A DNA stretch of 64,000 nt from Brachionus plicatilis (taxonomy: Eukaryota > Rotifera > Eurotatoria > Ploima > Brachionidae): the NCBI GenBank assembly GCA_010279815.1, contig QEOQ01000378.1, positions 494,414 through 558,413 of the forward strand. The letters are read 5' to 3'. This document shows, in pieces, positions 11,096-21,294 of this stretch (the first letter of the stretch is position 1; every line of letters starts with the position of its first letter). The position numbers and the translations under genes are program-made. The notes under the pieces were generated by a model. The model was not told the DNA's origin and did no database searches. It was given only the letters and a program-made list of their open reading frames with translations.

Positions 11096-11234
11096 AAAAA
11101 AAATTAAAATATAATGTAAAGGACAAATAAAATAGACATATTGTATAGGTGCAAAATGTTTAAGTATTGAACAGTTCAGGAAAGAAAGAAGAAAAAGTAA
11201 GACAGAAATTACACAATGGAGTTAGGTATTCACT

Positions 11235-11890
11235 GAAACCAGTTCAGTAAATAACTGAAACGAAACGTAAATTTTCAAAATAAAAAAAAAATAAATATTT
11301 TTCTCTTTAAGTTTTTAGTAATTTACTGGAAACTTTTTGGTAAATTACTGAAAAAGGCTAATTTAAAAAAAAATTTATATGTTTTTGCAGCTTGAATTTC
11401 CTTCATGACATCTTGTGTTACACAACAACTGGGATTTTTTGCAACCACATCTATTTGTCATACATTGACCATTACAGTTGCATTTTACCATGCCCTGACA
11501 ACCACCAATTGATAATTCATTTACTGCTTGCCTCAAACTTAAAGCTTTGTCTAGGTTTAAGTTATTTAGGTTATTTATTTTCTTGCATCCAAGTAGCCAG
11601 CATTTTTTTTTGTCCGTGTTGGCATAGATTCGACTTGGAGAATTAAAGCTTATTCAGTTAATATGATATTCAGTCACCGATGTTTCGTCCAAGTTTATTT
11701 TTCTTTTTATCGGGATTTTTGAAACATTGAAACACAATTCACGAAAAATTGTTTTACATAATTACTGACTGAAAAGTAAGTTTACAAAATTACCAGTAAA
11801 AAAACAAAACATAATTTTTTTCCTATTTGTTTTACATTTTTACTGGAAGACCAGTAAATTTACAAAATTACGTGTTATAGAAATTTACGA
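11235..11890. mobile_element. Foldback element with TTTACTGG-motif arms
   Basis: The left arm (11235-11355) carries aactgaaac, gtaatttactgg and gtaaattactg; the right arm (11760-11890) carries aattactgactg, aaattaccagtaaa, ttttactggaag and accagtaaatttac. The arms enclose the minus-strand Cys-rich fragment at 11375-11655. No target-site duplication found. Confidence 0.45.
11375..11655 (-). pseudogene. Cys-rich C-terminal fragment of a transposon protein (CNC..CxC type)
   Basis: An open minus-strand frame of about 93 codons ends in TAA at 11375. It contains a dense cysteine module with KCNCNGQC, NRCGCKK, LCNTRCHEGN and CKN. Modules of this CxC...CxC..C...CH.GN.CKN layout occur at the C-terminus of integrase or transposase proteins of animal mobile elements (KRBA2/SCAND3-like or Ginger-like). 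The N-terminal side is not open beyond about 11655 and no catalytic core is seen, so it is a fragment. It sits inside a foldback element, in antisense to a meaningless plus-strand ORF. Confidence 0.55.
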
Positions 11891-11904
11891 CTGGCTAATT
11901 AAAA

Positions 11905-12660
11905 TAAAGTCTTTTTTTTTCAATAAAGTAAAACTTTTTTCTAAAGTAATATTTGCTAATATAAAGTAAAAGCTTTTTAATTTAAAATCAAACTATATTT
12001 CTCTAAAACAACTACATGCAAAAATAAATCACTTCATTTTTTACTATAGTAAATTTAAGTATTTGAATAGTAGTTTTCTTCTATTCTAAAATCATTTCAT
12101 TGTTGTTTATAAAATGACTTAAGTATATCTCAAGTTAAATTTGATTACAGTTAGAAATGTGATAACAGTTTGATCGCTAAAGCAGATGAATTAATCCTGT
12201 CGGACTTTAGCATGATTGATTCTTTATCTGCTTACAGAATTGTCAACAATGAGAACAAATATTATGTATTGTTGAAATCCTCTTATTGCAGCTGCCTATA
12301 TTTTCTTGAATTTGGCATATGTTAGCATTTCATCTGTCTGTGCAAGTTACTAAACTACTACTCAGACGATAATGTGAGACAATTTGTTTATGTCAAAATA
12401 AAGGTAGACCAGCTAAATCAAACAATGGTGCTTTATCAAAGAATTAATTTTTTTCTCTAGTAAACTATGACATTACTTTAATTTTTTTTTTTACTTTACA
12501 TAAAAATATTTTTACTATAGTATCAATTAATTTAATTTAAATTACAATACTTTTACTTTAATTTCGAATAAATAGATTTAATATACAATGATAAGCTTTA
12601 TTCAAGTGATAAATTACTTTAAAAAATAAAAAATTTACTTTAAGTTAAATATTATCCCGA
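11905..12660. mobile_element. Foldback element with TAAAGTAAA-motif arms around a SWIM fragment
   Basis: The left arm (11905-12060) has aataaagt, aaagtaaaac, taaagtaata and taaagtaaaag. The right arm (12460-12655) has the reverse: attacttta, tttactttac, cttttactttaa, attacttta and tttactttaag. The segment between them encodes a SWIM zinc finger typical of MULE transposases. Confidence 0.55.
12164..12455 (+). pseudogene. SWIM zinc-finger fragment of a MULE-type transposase
   Basis: One frame from about 12164 encodes SAYRIVNNENKYYVLL, then CSC and FLEFGIC with a stop codon where Lys of the usual C.H is expected, then HFICLCKLL, and finally KGRPAKSNNGALSKN. CxC...C.H is the SWIM signature, and the K/R-GRPAK tail follows it in many animal MULE proteins. 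Only the C-terminal end of the protein is present and it has an in-frame stop, so it is dead. Confidence 0.7.
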
Positions 12661-13168
12661 AATTTACTGTTACATATATAAAGGTAAAATCAAAAGTGTT
12701 AATTTGATATACAAAACAGGAAAGTTAAAATAAATTTCAGAGTGGCAATTTTTTTAGAACATTATGGGATTAATTAATAATTAATTTTGTTTTTTTTTTA
12801 ATGGGCTAAGAGTTTTATTTCAATCAATTATTTATTAATAAATTAAAATAGTGATAAATTTAAATTTAATTGACATTAATTTAAAAAAAAAACTTAAATG
12901 TTTCTACTTTGTTCCTAATTCAGTATTTTAGTTTTTTAAATACATATTATTGTTATTTAAAAATATTATACGCGATAAAAAAATTAATTTATTAATGAAT
13001 AATTAAATTTAAAAAAAAAAAGTTTCTTCTTAACCCACTTAGGTTTAAACAGTATTAAATAACTGGATTTAGAGTGGTACTTTTTACTTTACTATACAAT
13101 ACTTTTTTAATCTTGAAATTATTTTAAAATTTTTATAAATTTTTACATTTTTTTTGAAAGATTTATTT
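12661..13168. other. Gene-free AT-rich stretch; 5' flank of the Death-domain gene
   Basis: Only low-complexity A/T sequence, with a ttttactttacta motif near 13080-13095 like those in the TAAAGTAAA element to the left. The promoter of the gene at 13169 should lie here; no motif could be identified. Confidence 0.4.
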
Positions 13169-13680
13169 ATGGATATAATCAATTTGGTATCTAAATTAAT
13201 CGGATCGGATTGGGTCAAGTTATACTATTCGCTGCCTTTTTACCCTGAGCGTGGATCGGAGATAATACAAAAAGACATTGATAAAATTTTTAAGCTTTAT
13301 TACAGAGGAAACTGTGAAAAAGTAAAGTTTGTGTTAATTTTAAATTAAGATCTAAAATAAAAAGAAAGGAAAAAGCGTTTAATTCGTTGATAAAATGGAA
13401 AAGAGTTCATCACCGGTCTAAATTGGATGATATTTGCCAGGCCCTTAAAAAAATAAAACGTGTTGATATTTTGAAAGAAGTCAAAGAATGTTGCGTAAAT
13501 TACGAGAATAAGTGCAAAGAGCCTAGTAATCAATTGAATAAAAGATCAAGTATCGGCGAAGAGGACATTAAAAAAAAAGATGCTGAAATACTTCATCAGC
13601 AATTGTGTAAATTTTTCGAGAGCAAAAATACCAAAACAAAACACTTTGATTTTAAATTTTGTTCCAAAAACTCTCAATGA
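13169..13680 (+). CDS. Small Death-domain protein (two exons)
   Basis: Proposed CDS: join(13169..13321, 13369..13680), 154 aa. The 47-bp intron has donor AAA/gtaaag and acceptor aaag/GAA and keeps phase 0. The joined protein has a Death-domain pattern over residues 1-95: VSKLIGSDW with the helix-1 Trp, then YRGNCEK, then a helix-5/6 block SLIKWKRV....KLDDICQALKKI.RVDILKEV. The tail (about 96-154) is charged and Lys-rich with no known domain. Death domains bind each other in apoptosis and innate-immune adaptors; no partner is evident here. The short length suits an adaptor-like protein, but upstream exons cannot be excluded because the frame is open for five codons before the ATG. The base composition of both exons stands out from the AT-rich flanks. 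Confidence 0.6.
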
Positions 13681-13689
13681 AATTATCTC

Positions 13690-14114
13690 TTAACTTTTTT
13701 TCTATTAAAAATTAAAATGATGAAAATTTTACATTTATTTACTTTTTTAAAGTGATATCTTTAGTATAGAATTTTTAAGTTTTAAGTAAGTCTAATTAAT
13801 TTCAGGAAATTACCGATCAAAAGCTTATTTAGGCTAAACATAAAATTTTGGATAAAATACAGGAAAATTTAAATCTAAAAACTATAATGAGTAGAAAGTT
13901 AAAATAGAAACATTGAAATGGCTGTCAGTATCGAACACAATTAATTTAGTAAAAATTACCACAAATATATACATAAAATATCAACAAAAATTATATATTT
14001 TTATCCTTTTATTTTCTTTACGAAGCAGATAAAGATAAAGAAGCAGGGCTTTATATTGCGAGTAACGAGACGTTAACTTTTTTAAAAAAAAATTTTATCT
14101 ATAAAATTTATTAT
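13690..14114. other. Gene-free stretch
   Basis: AT-rich 3' flank of the Death-domain gene. No feature recognised. Confidence 0.4.
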
Positions 14115-14400
14115 TAGTGTTGGGGGCCGGTCGAGAGGCCACGTGGCCTGCCAGAAAAAAAAATGGCCGAGACCGTGGCCAGCCGTGCTAGCGGCCGGTT
14201 CATTTAACGGCCAATGACCGTGAAATGGCCGGCCACAAAACGGTCCAAAAAAAAAATTTTACCTAGATGTTTAAAAAAAATTTTTAGTCTTTAAAAGTAG
14301 CATTTATTATTTATCAAATTCTTGGATTAGGTAATTTTTAATTTTTAACCAAATAAAATTTTTTCGATATTTTATTAAAATTAATGATTAAGATTTTTCG
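14115..14400. mobile_element. hAT-type MITE, one end only
   Basis: It starts TAGTGTTGGGGGCCGGTC, a hAT-like terminus, and runs through the same GGCC-rich arm and tccaaaaaaaaaattttacc, then the AT-rich core, as the complete element at 18673-19490. Homology fades near 14400 and no matching right terminus with an 8-bp duplication is found. Near 14885 a short ggccgtttccaacgcc block may be a decayed right end. Confidence 0.65.
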
Positions 14401-15009
14401 TAAAATTTTCACTTTTATTTTATGAAAAATTTTCAACAAGTTATTTCGTAAAATTTGCATAAATTATGACCATCTTCGGCGTTTTTTTACGCTTGTTTTT
14501 TTTCGGTTTATAAATTTACTGTGTTATACTTCACCAGGATACTGATCTTAAGCACAAATCTGAAGTTTGTACGAATTTTTAAGCATAAATAATGTTTTTT
14601 GGGTATTGTATCCATGAATTTCCTTATTTTATGTTGATTTACATTTTGTCTTTTTTTTTTATATAATTTATTATTTATCAACTGCTTCTTTTACTTACTT
14701 GCTTAGTCATCACAAACATCTTCTTTTAGCTTATCTTCTAACTTGTAAAGCGTCTCTCATTTCATTTCAATTTAGCTTTCTTCTTGTTTATTTTTCCCTA
14801 TTTATTTTCATAGCCATTTTGTTCAAATTAATTAATTTATTATTTATCTATTTATTTAATTATTTATTTTATCAATAAATTAGACGGCCGTTTCCAACGC
14901 CACAAAAAGAAAAATAAATTTTATTTAATTCTTTAAATATTAAAGGGTATGAACTTTAACTTTGTATTTAAAATATTTGTCTAGTTCTTCAAAATTAAGA
15001 TAAATCACC
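14401..15009. other. Gene-free AT-rich stretch
   Basis: No ORF or RNA gene recognised. It may include the decayed core of the hAT MITE that starts at 14115. Confidence 0.4.
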
Positions 15010-15152
15010 ATCTAGATCTCCCGACCAAAATCCTATTGAGCTCTTGTGGAACAAGATAAAGGTTAATGTGCGCGAAAGGATGATTTTAAAAGAACCAGAT
15101 ATGATTGAAGCCATCAATGATCTTCAAAAAACTATAAAATCAGAGAAATGAA
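15010..15152 (+). pseudogene. Tc1/mariner transposase, C-terminal fragment
   Basis: The frame encodes SPDQNPIELLWNKIK, then about 30 charged residues ending in a TGA. SPD.NPIE.LW is the hallmark of the third catalytic block of Tc1-type DDE transposases; its Glu is the final catalytic residue. The N-terminal HTH and the first two Asp blocks are absent. A terminus-like cagtgtgacaaaatatag lies downstream at about 15376-15393 and may be the right end of this copy. Confidence 0.8.
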
Positions 15153-15394
15153 AAAAATAAATAGATCATTTAAAAAAAGTATTTTTAATATTTGATTATT
15201 TGTTATTTTTAAATATTAATTAAAAACTATAAGGTTTTTTTTTCTTTTTTACCGATTTTTAAAAAAATTAACCAAAATTAATGTTATTGTTGGTTAAAAA
15301 AAATTATTTTTAAAATCGTTTAAAAATTTTTTAAATTTTCGATTTTTGGAAAAAAAAGACATTTTTTGTTTAGGCAGTGTGACAAAATATAGAA

Positions 15395-16289
15395 AGACAA
15401 AATATAAAAAAAAAATTTTATTGGATAATATATTATTATTATTATTATTTATCAGTTTAAAGCCCCATAGACAAAATTACAATAAATTACATTATATAAT
15501 ATAGAATTTACCTGAAAAAAAAAATTTAGAAAAAAAAATATCGAATTTACCTGAAAAAAAAAATGTAGAAAAAAAATATCCAATTCAAAATTATACAATG
15601 AATAAATAGTCTAATTAATTTTATTTCAATTTTTTTCTTTATCAATTAGTAAATTATTACCTGAACCTTCTAAAAAATGCTTCAATATTCTACTTTATTT
15701 TGCTCTCTCCTGAATAATTCTACAACTTTCGGAACAGAAATGTTTTCTAGTGTCTAATTGAATCTGGCGATGCCAAGACTCAGCATTTATATTTTTTTTC
15801 TACATATAGTTCAAGTAATATTTTCTCTTTTTTTTGTTTCAAAGTCCCAACAAATTCTTTAATTTTTTTTTAATTAAATTTTAAATAAAAATATCTGAAA
15901 AAAAAAAAAAAGATTTTTCGAATTTATCGGCTAACCGATCAAAATCAGACAAACACATTTACAACACACAATAATTAAACTTAGCAATCAGAAATTTTGC
16001 CAGTCCATACTCCAAAACATGCACACACTCAAACATCCCATTTGTCAAGTTAACTTTGCTCTTTTTCTCAATTCTAGTAATAATTTCTCTATCAAAATGC
16101 AAAAAAGGTTGCATTATAAATACAACAATTATGGAAATAAATATGAAGGAATCAGTAATAAATATTTGCACATTTTCTTTCTTAACAAGAAAAAAAAAAA
16201 AAAACAATTCAACATAAAAATAAATCCATCATCACAGATCAAAAAAACAAAAAGCCAAAAAGACACCAGTCATTCACATCGCTACAAAA
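15395..16289. other. AT-rich stretch with short tandem repeat; 5' flank of hnRNP gene
   Basis: A unit of about 36 nt (gaatttacctgaaaaaaaaa then a tagaaaaaaaatatc block) is repeated twice at about 15505-15580. An (att)n run lies at 15430-15448. The last few hundred bases should hold the promoter and 5' UTR of the gene at 16290. Confidence 0.45.
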
Positions 16290-17581
16290 ATGAACTTCAC
16301 CAGTGACAACGGAACATACAGCTATCCTGCCGAGCAGGCCCAGTTCACCGATCAAAACTACCAGGACTTTGGCCAGAGCGACCCGCAGGCCGATATGACC
16401 ATAAACGAGAACAGCCAGAACTCGCAGGACAGCCAGTCCAACCAGCAGCCGCTGGAGCCGGAGCAATTTAGGAAAGTGTTTATTGGCGGCCTCAGCTTCA
16501 AGACAGACGACGAGGCGTTCAAGAGCTACTTTTCCAAGTTTGGCGAACTGTTGGACTACGTGGTAATGAAGGACAAAGAGAGCGGCAAGAGCAGAGGCTT
16601 CGGCTTTGTCACCTATGCCAGCTCGTCCCAGGTCGACGAGCTCATGCGCAGCAGGCCCCATACTATTGATGGTAGACAAGTGGAGACAAAGCGAGCCACT
16701 CCCAGAGAGGACTCGGGCCGCCAAGAAGTGCAGGCCACAGTCAAAAAGCTCTTTGTGGGCGGCATCAGGGACACCATATCAGACGAAGACCTCAAGGCCT
16801 ATTTCGGCTCATATGGAAACATCACCGACTGCGTCATCATGAAAGACAAGGAGACCAACAAGACCCGGGGCTTTGGCTTCGTCTCCTTTGACGACTATGA
16901 CCCAGTCGACAAGATCATACTGGAAAAGCACCACACTGTCAACGGCATAGCGCTGCAGTGCCAGAAAGCGGTGCCCAAGGACGGCCAGGGTCAAGGTCAA
17001 GGCCGCGGTCACGCTCCATCGGGCCGCGGCCACGGCGGTTTCAGCCAGCCGTCCGGTGGCGGCGGCGGCGGCGGCTTCTCCGGGGCCGGCCAGTTCAACC
17101 CCAACTTCAGCACGCCGCCCATGCCTAACCCTAGTTTTCAGATGGGCGGCCAGTTTCCGCAGTTCGCCGGCAGCAACGGCAGCATGCAGAGCACCTATGG
17201 CAGCTACAATCAGGCGCCGCCGCAGCAGAGCTCGGCTCCGAGACGCGGCGGTGGCGGCGGCGGGCCCATCCGCGGCGGCCAGGGCCGCTTCACTGGAAGG
17301 AACCAAGGCCCCTATTCAGGTAATTTGGACTTTTTTTGTTGTCAGCATTTTGTTGCCAGACCCTCTTAATTTAGGCGACTAAGAGGATTTAACGCTAAAG
17401 AAATTGGAAGATTAATTTAGGATTTTATTAAGGCGGTATGCCAGGTCAAGGAGGGTTCAATAGAGGAGGAGGTCAAAGAGGAGGACAAAGAGGAGGTCGC
17501 GGTATAGGTCAGAGAGGAGGAGGCGGTCGAGGACGAGGACATTCTGGTCCTATGCAACATCAGCAGTTTTATAACCAATAA
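16290..17581 (+). CDS. hnRNP A/B-type RNA-binding protein, GC-rich, one intron in the tail
   Basis: Proposed CDS: join(16290..17319, 17433..17581), 392 aa. RRM1 is at about 62-138 ([14 protein letters not shown]) and RRM2 at about 153-229 ([14 protein letters not shown]), with the [16 protein letters not shown] segment of hnRNP A1/A2. The tail is Gly-rich with RGG repeats, and the second exon encodes more GG/RGG repeats ending in HQQFYNQ. The intron (113 bp) has donor TCAG/GTAATT and acceptor attaag/GC. An alternative AG at 17419-17420 would give an immediate stop. Reading through the donor would give a shorter protein that lacks the last RGG block. GC content is far above the surroundings, so the gene is probably highly expressed or codon-selected. 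Expected role: nuclear RNA packaging and splicing regulation. It is the paralogue of the intronless gene at 2689-3837. Confidence 0.93.
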
Positions 17582-18134
17582 AAAAATATTGAGAAAAAAA
17601 AAAGAGAGAGAGAATATTTTATTTAATATGTGTCAATTTAATAATAAGCCCAAACTTAAAAAAAAAATGAATATTTTGACAGCAAAATAAGTATAACATT
17701 TTGTTTATTATAATATCTTTTTTTTTGTAAATAAATGTTCAAAAAAAATTTAATTGATTAGTTTTAATTTTAAAGAATTAAAGTTTTTTATTTTAGTGTA
17801 TTTTTTTTTGTTTTTTTTTTTTGGTTGTTGTTTGATTATGAGAATCGTGATTTAGACTCGAACACACTATGAAATTAATTTTAATAAATTGAGAAAAAAA
17901 ATTTATTGTGAATAAAAATGCTTGATCAGGCTGGGTTAAGTATTTGTGCACTATTAAACATTCAATGGTTTCTTAATGAATTCGCAAAATGAAAATTAAT
18001 TTGGCAACTAGAAATCAATTTTTTTTGATTAAATCAAGTAATTCAAAAATCAATTACGAAAATATCTTAACAAGAGGTTTAATTATGTTTAAGTTATTTT
18101 ATTTAATCATCTTAAACCATGCTAATTTTTGTTT
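17582..18134. other. 3' flank of hnRNP gene
   Basis: Contains (ag)n at about 17603-17612 and several A/T runs. Polyadenylation signals of AATAAA type occur at 17577 and around 17731. Nothing else recognised. Confidence 0.4.
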
Positions 18135-18245
18135 TTTAGTTGCTGTAACATGAACACTGAAAAGAACATGCTCGCTGCATGACCAAGTCTCGTCCGGAAC
18201 ATAGAGCCAGTGCAGACTCGTTTTGCCAAGTGATGAAGTGATCCG
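18135..18245. other. Short GC-richer island, unassigned
   Basis: About 110 bases have a clearly more balanced composition than both flanks, including ctcgctgcatgaccaagtct and gtccggaacatagagccagt. Both strands have open frames of about 35 codons with no recognisable protein. It could be an exon, a non-coding RNA or a remnant of inserted DNA. Confidence 0.3.
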
Positions 18246-18664
18246 ACAAACAATTAATAAAAACTTCTTTATTAATCTTTTTTTTTCTTATCTAAATAAA
18301 TTAACCCAAAATTAACTACTATAACAAATCGTCTAACTTTGTATAAAAAAAATAAAACAAGATTTTTAACAAGCTTTTGTCTAAACAAATTATTTTAATT
18401 TTAACAAACTAATTACAAGAATACAAAAGTCTTAATAAAAGTAAAAGAACTAGCGGTAACTGGTATAGATCAGATCCACGGTAGATTCTTAATTCGGCTT
18501 GAATATTGTCAACTTGTATAATTTAGACTTGTTACTTTTAACTAGTTAATTTTGACGAGACAAATAATTTGACGCAACTAATTTTTGACTTGTATGAATT
18601 AGACGTGTAAATATTCAACTTGTAAAGATTTAACTAAAATTGACTAAACTAGACGCCATTTATA

Positions 18665-19498
18665 CAATGGATTAGTGTTGGACGCCGGCCAACTTTGGCC
18701 GGCCGGTCTACAGCCGGACTTGAACGGCCACTTGGCCGTGAATTTAACTGCCGCATTTTAGACCGTCCGTGAATTGGCCTACCGTCTGTGGACCGTTTTT
18801 AAAAAGGCCGACCGTGAAATGGCCGGCCAAATTTTAGAAAACCGTGTGGTGGTCGGCCAACTGAAAGTCCGTTAAACGGCCGACCGTGTGCAGACCGGCA
18901 GGCCACAAAACGGTCCAAAAAAAATTTTACTTGGATGTTTAAAAAAAAAATTTAAAGGTATTAAAAGTAGAATTTATTATTTATCAAAATTTTGGATCAG
19001 GTAATCTTTAATTATTAACCCCAAATTTTTTCGATATTTTTCAAAAATCGTTAAATTTTATATTTAAATTTATAATTCGGTATTTTAGATAGTTTTTTTA
19101 TAAAAACGATTTTAATAAAAAAAAATTAAATTAATAAAAATCGATGATGAAAATCTAATTAGTTTTAATGTTTATTTCTTTAAAATTTTTAATTTTTTTC
19201 TAATGCCTTTTAATTTTTTTAAACATCCAAGTAAAATTTTTTTTGGACCGTTTTGTTGCCGGCTGGTCTGCACACGGTCGGCCGTTTAACGGTCTTTCAG
19301 TTGGTCGGCCACTTCACGGTCGTTTTTTATTTAGGCCGAAGGCCGAACGGCCACCTCACGGCCTTTAAAATTTGGCCGGCCATTTCATGGTCGGCCCGTC
19401 AGTTGGCCGCGGCCTGGCCGGCCAGTCACGGTCATTGGCCATTTTTTTTTCTGGCCGGCCACGTGGCCTCTCGACCGGCCCCCAGCACTTCAATGGAT
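18665..19498. mobile_element. Complete hAT-type MITE with 8-bp target-site duplication
   Basis: The element itself is 18673-19490 (818 bp), flanked by perfect 8-bp direct repeats CAATGGAT at 18665-18672 and 19491-19498. Termini are TAGTGTTGGACGCCGGCC and, reverse-complemented, AAGTGCTGGGGGCCGGTC, the hAT TIR pattern (C/TAGTGNTGG). Each arm is about 250-280 bp, very rich in GGCC and CGGCC, and contains the motif tccaaaaaaaattttacttg next to the AT-rich centre. No transposase is encoded, so it is mobilised in trans. The 8-bp duplication is intact, so the insertion is fairly recent. Confidence 0.9.
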
Positions 19499-19690
19499 GA
19501 GATTATCAACAATTTTGAAAAAATTTCAATTAGTTAATCACAAAGAGGCGGCAAATTATTGATTTACAAAAATTTTATATTAAATACAAAAATCGATTAT
19601 ATTGCAAAATCAGCAAATAAACATATATGGCGATGTAATCAAGACCCAACGTGCAAAGCTAGATGTTATACAATAGGACTTCATCAATAA
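19491..19690 (+). pseudogene. FLYWCH zinc-finger ORF interrupted at its ATG by the MITE
   Basis: From the ATG inside the right target-site duplication (19493-19495) one frame reads MDEIINNFEKISIS, a TAA (19535-19537), then in the same frame SQRGGKLLIY...WRCNQDPTCKARCYTIG, stopping at 19690. S.RG.KL...(Y)...WRC......CKAR is the FLYWCH finger that precedes the MULE transposase core. The ATG is duplicated with the target site, so the copy on the left (18667-18669) is now cut off from its reading frame. The in-frame TAA shows the ORF was, or has become, non-functional. Confidence 0.7.
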
Positions 19691-19984
19691 TTGACTATTA
19701 ATTAAATAAGACTTAATTTACTTTTCTATATTAATTAAAATTTGGTTATTAAATAAATTAATTATAAGTGTATTTTCCGTTCAATTTATTGGCGTCAAAT
19801 TTACTTCAAGTCTAATTAATATTAAGTTAATTTTATTCTCGTCGAATTATATAGCGTCTAATTTATTTCACGTTAAAACTAACACGTTCAAATTATGCAA
19901 GTTGAAATAATACAAGTCGAAATAAGACACAACCCAGATAATGTTAAAAAATTTACCAATAGAGACTTAACTTGAAATAAGTCA

Positions 19985-20770
19985 ACTCTTTGACATGAGT
20001 TTAGAACTAGACCAAGTCCCAAAATCCTGGAAAAAAGCAAGTATAGCCGTGATCCCTCATAAATCTTCTCCTACTCATGACCCTAATAACTAGCGCCCAA
20101 TTAATATGACAGTTGTCTTGGAAAGTAACTTGAACGTATTATCATTTACTTAATTAAAAAGTTGAAGATACTTTCAATATAAATAAAAAAGTTTTTGTCT
20201 CAATTTTGACACTCTAAAGCTTTTGATAAAGTTTGGCACAATGGATTAATTTACAAGCTATTAAGAATCAAGAATCTACCTCCTTATCTCATTATTAATT
20301 GAATAAGATCGTTTCTGCATTTAAGATCTTTTATGGTAAATGTAAATGGTCATCTAAGTGATCAATACCCTATTAAAGCAAGAGTTCCACAAGCGTCAGT
20401 AATCAGTCCATTTCTTTTTTAGCATGTTTATAAATGACATAGAAAAAAGAAACTGCTAATATTCTCTTCTTTTTGCTGATGATTTGGCTGCTGTTTTATT
20501 TTTCAAAAAGATAGAAAAACTTAAAAACATGATCAATAAGTGAATTAAAAAATGGCTTTTCAAATGATAAAATGAAATATCTCTCAAGTAGAAAATAGGG
20601 TCTAAAACCAAAAACATTAGGTAATATTTACAAATCCTTGATAATATCAAAATTGGATTATTCTTTTCCTTGTTTAAATTCATTCTCAAAAACTAACATC
20701 AAAAATATACAAGTTATTCAAAATTCAGCAGTTGGAATTAACGACAGGGTCTTATAACATTAAAAAGATA
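19985..20770 (+). pseudogene. Decayed LINE reverse transcriptase, family 2, copy A
   Basis: Translated pieces in several frames give VPKSWKKASIAVIPHKSS.....RPINMT, FDKVWHNGLIYKLL, FMVNVNGHLSDQYPI, ARVPQASVISPFLF, NDIEK and FADDLAAV, the RT blocks of a non-LTR element. Multiple stops and frameshifts occur. After FADD the sequence jumps to the thumb and C-terminal part (about 20595-20740), so there is an internal deletion. It is the same family as copies at 22780, 31285 and 45160 and distinct from the CR1 copy at 4935. Confidence 0.85.
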
Positions 20771-21294
20771 ATTTAGCGACATGTCGGTATATACTTAACG
20801 ACTAGTCTGTTGTTGATATTCCCATTTGAAAACACTATAACAAGGTATAAATTAATTAGTTTAAAATTTTTTTCAAAATAAATTTGGTTGAGTTTACTTG
20901 CAAAATTTTCAATACAACATTTTTCAAAATAATTTCATTTAACGGATAACTTTAGAATATTTTAAATTAATAAGAAAAATTAAAAAAATTTTCAAGAATT
21001 TTTAATTTTTAAAAAAATTATTAATTCCGAATTAATTCCAATTTATTAAAGATTTGTTATTTTTTAAAATTGTTAACAGACTTATACTTGTCCAAAAATT
21101 GCACATATATATATTAACACAAAACTTACATCTTATAAATAAATGGTCAGCTCGTTATAGAAATTCCAATTCTAAAAGATTAAATTGTTACGTTTTTAAA
21201 ATTAGAAAACAAATAAGAACAATTCTTAGTTTGCTTTCTGGAAAGTTAATTAAAATCATTCATGGGTAATTTGAAAAATTATTCAAATTTGAAA
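20771..21294. other. Gene-free AT-rich stretch
   Basis: No coding or repeat structure recognised apart from A/T low complexity. Confidence 0.4.

Larger units (their letters stand above)
18490..19950. mobile_element. Foldback element with (g/a)acttgta-motif arms, host of a MITE
   Basis: The left arm (18500-18660) is a loose array of caacttgtataattt, gacttgttac, gacttgtatgaatt, gacgtgtaa and caacttgtaaag. The right arm (19690-19945) carries the reverse forms (caagtctaatt, cgtctaattt, cacgttaaaac, caagttgaaataat, caagtcgaaataag). Between them lie the FLYWCH ORF and, inserted in it, the hAT MITE. This fits a non-autonomous MULE-like element. Confidence 0.6.

Noticed and set aside
11392..11646. 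Plus-strand ORF of 84 codons
   Set aside because: The minus strand carries the recognisable Cys-rich module, so the plus frame is its shadow.
16239..17306. Two long minus-strand ORFs opposite the GC-rich hnRNP gene
   Set aside because: GC-rich coding sequence lacks stop codons on the other strand by composition. The Ala/Val-rich products are shadows of the RRM and RGG codons.
19253..19537. 94-codon ORF spanning the right arm of the hAT MITE
   Set aside because: It is mostly GGCC-arm sequence read through the target-site duplication into the FLYWCH leader; a composite created by the insertion.
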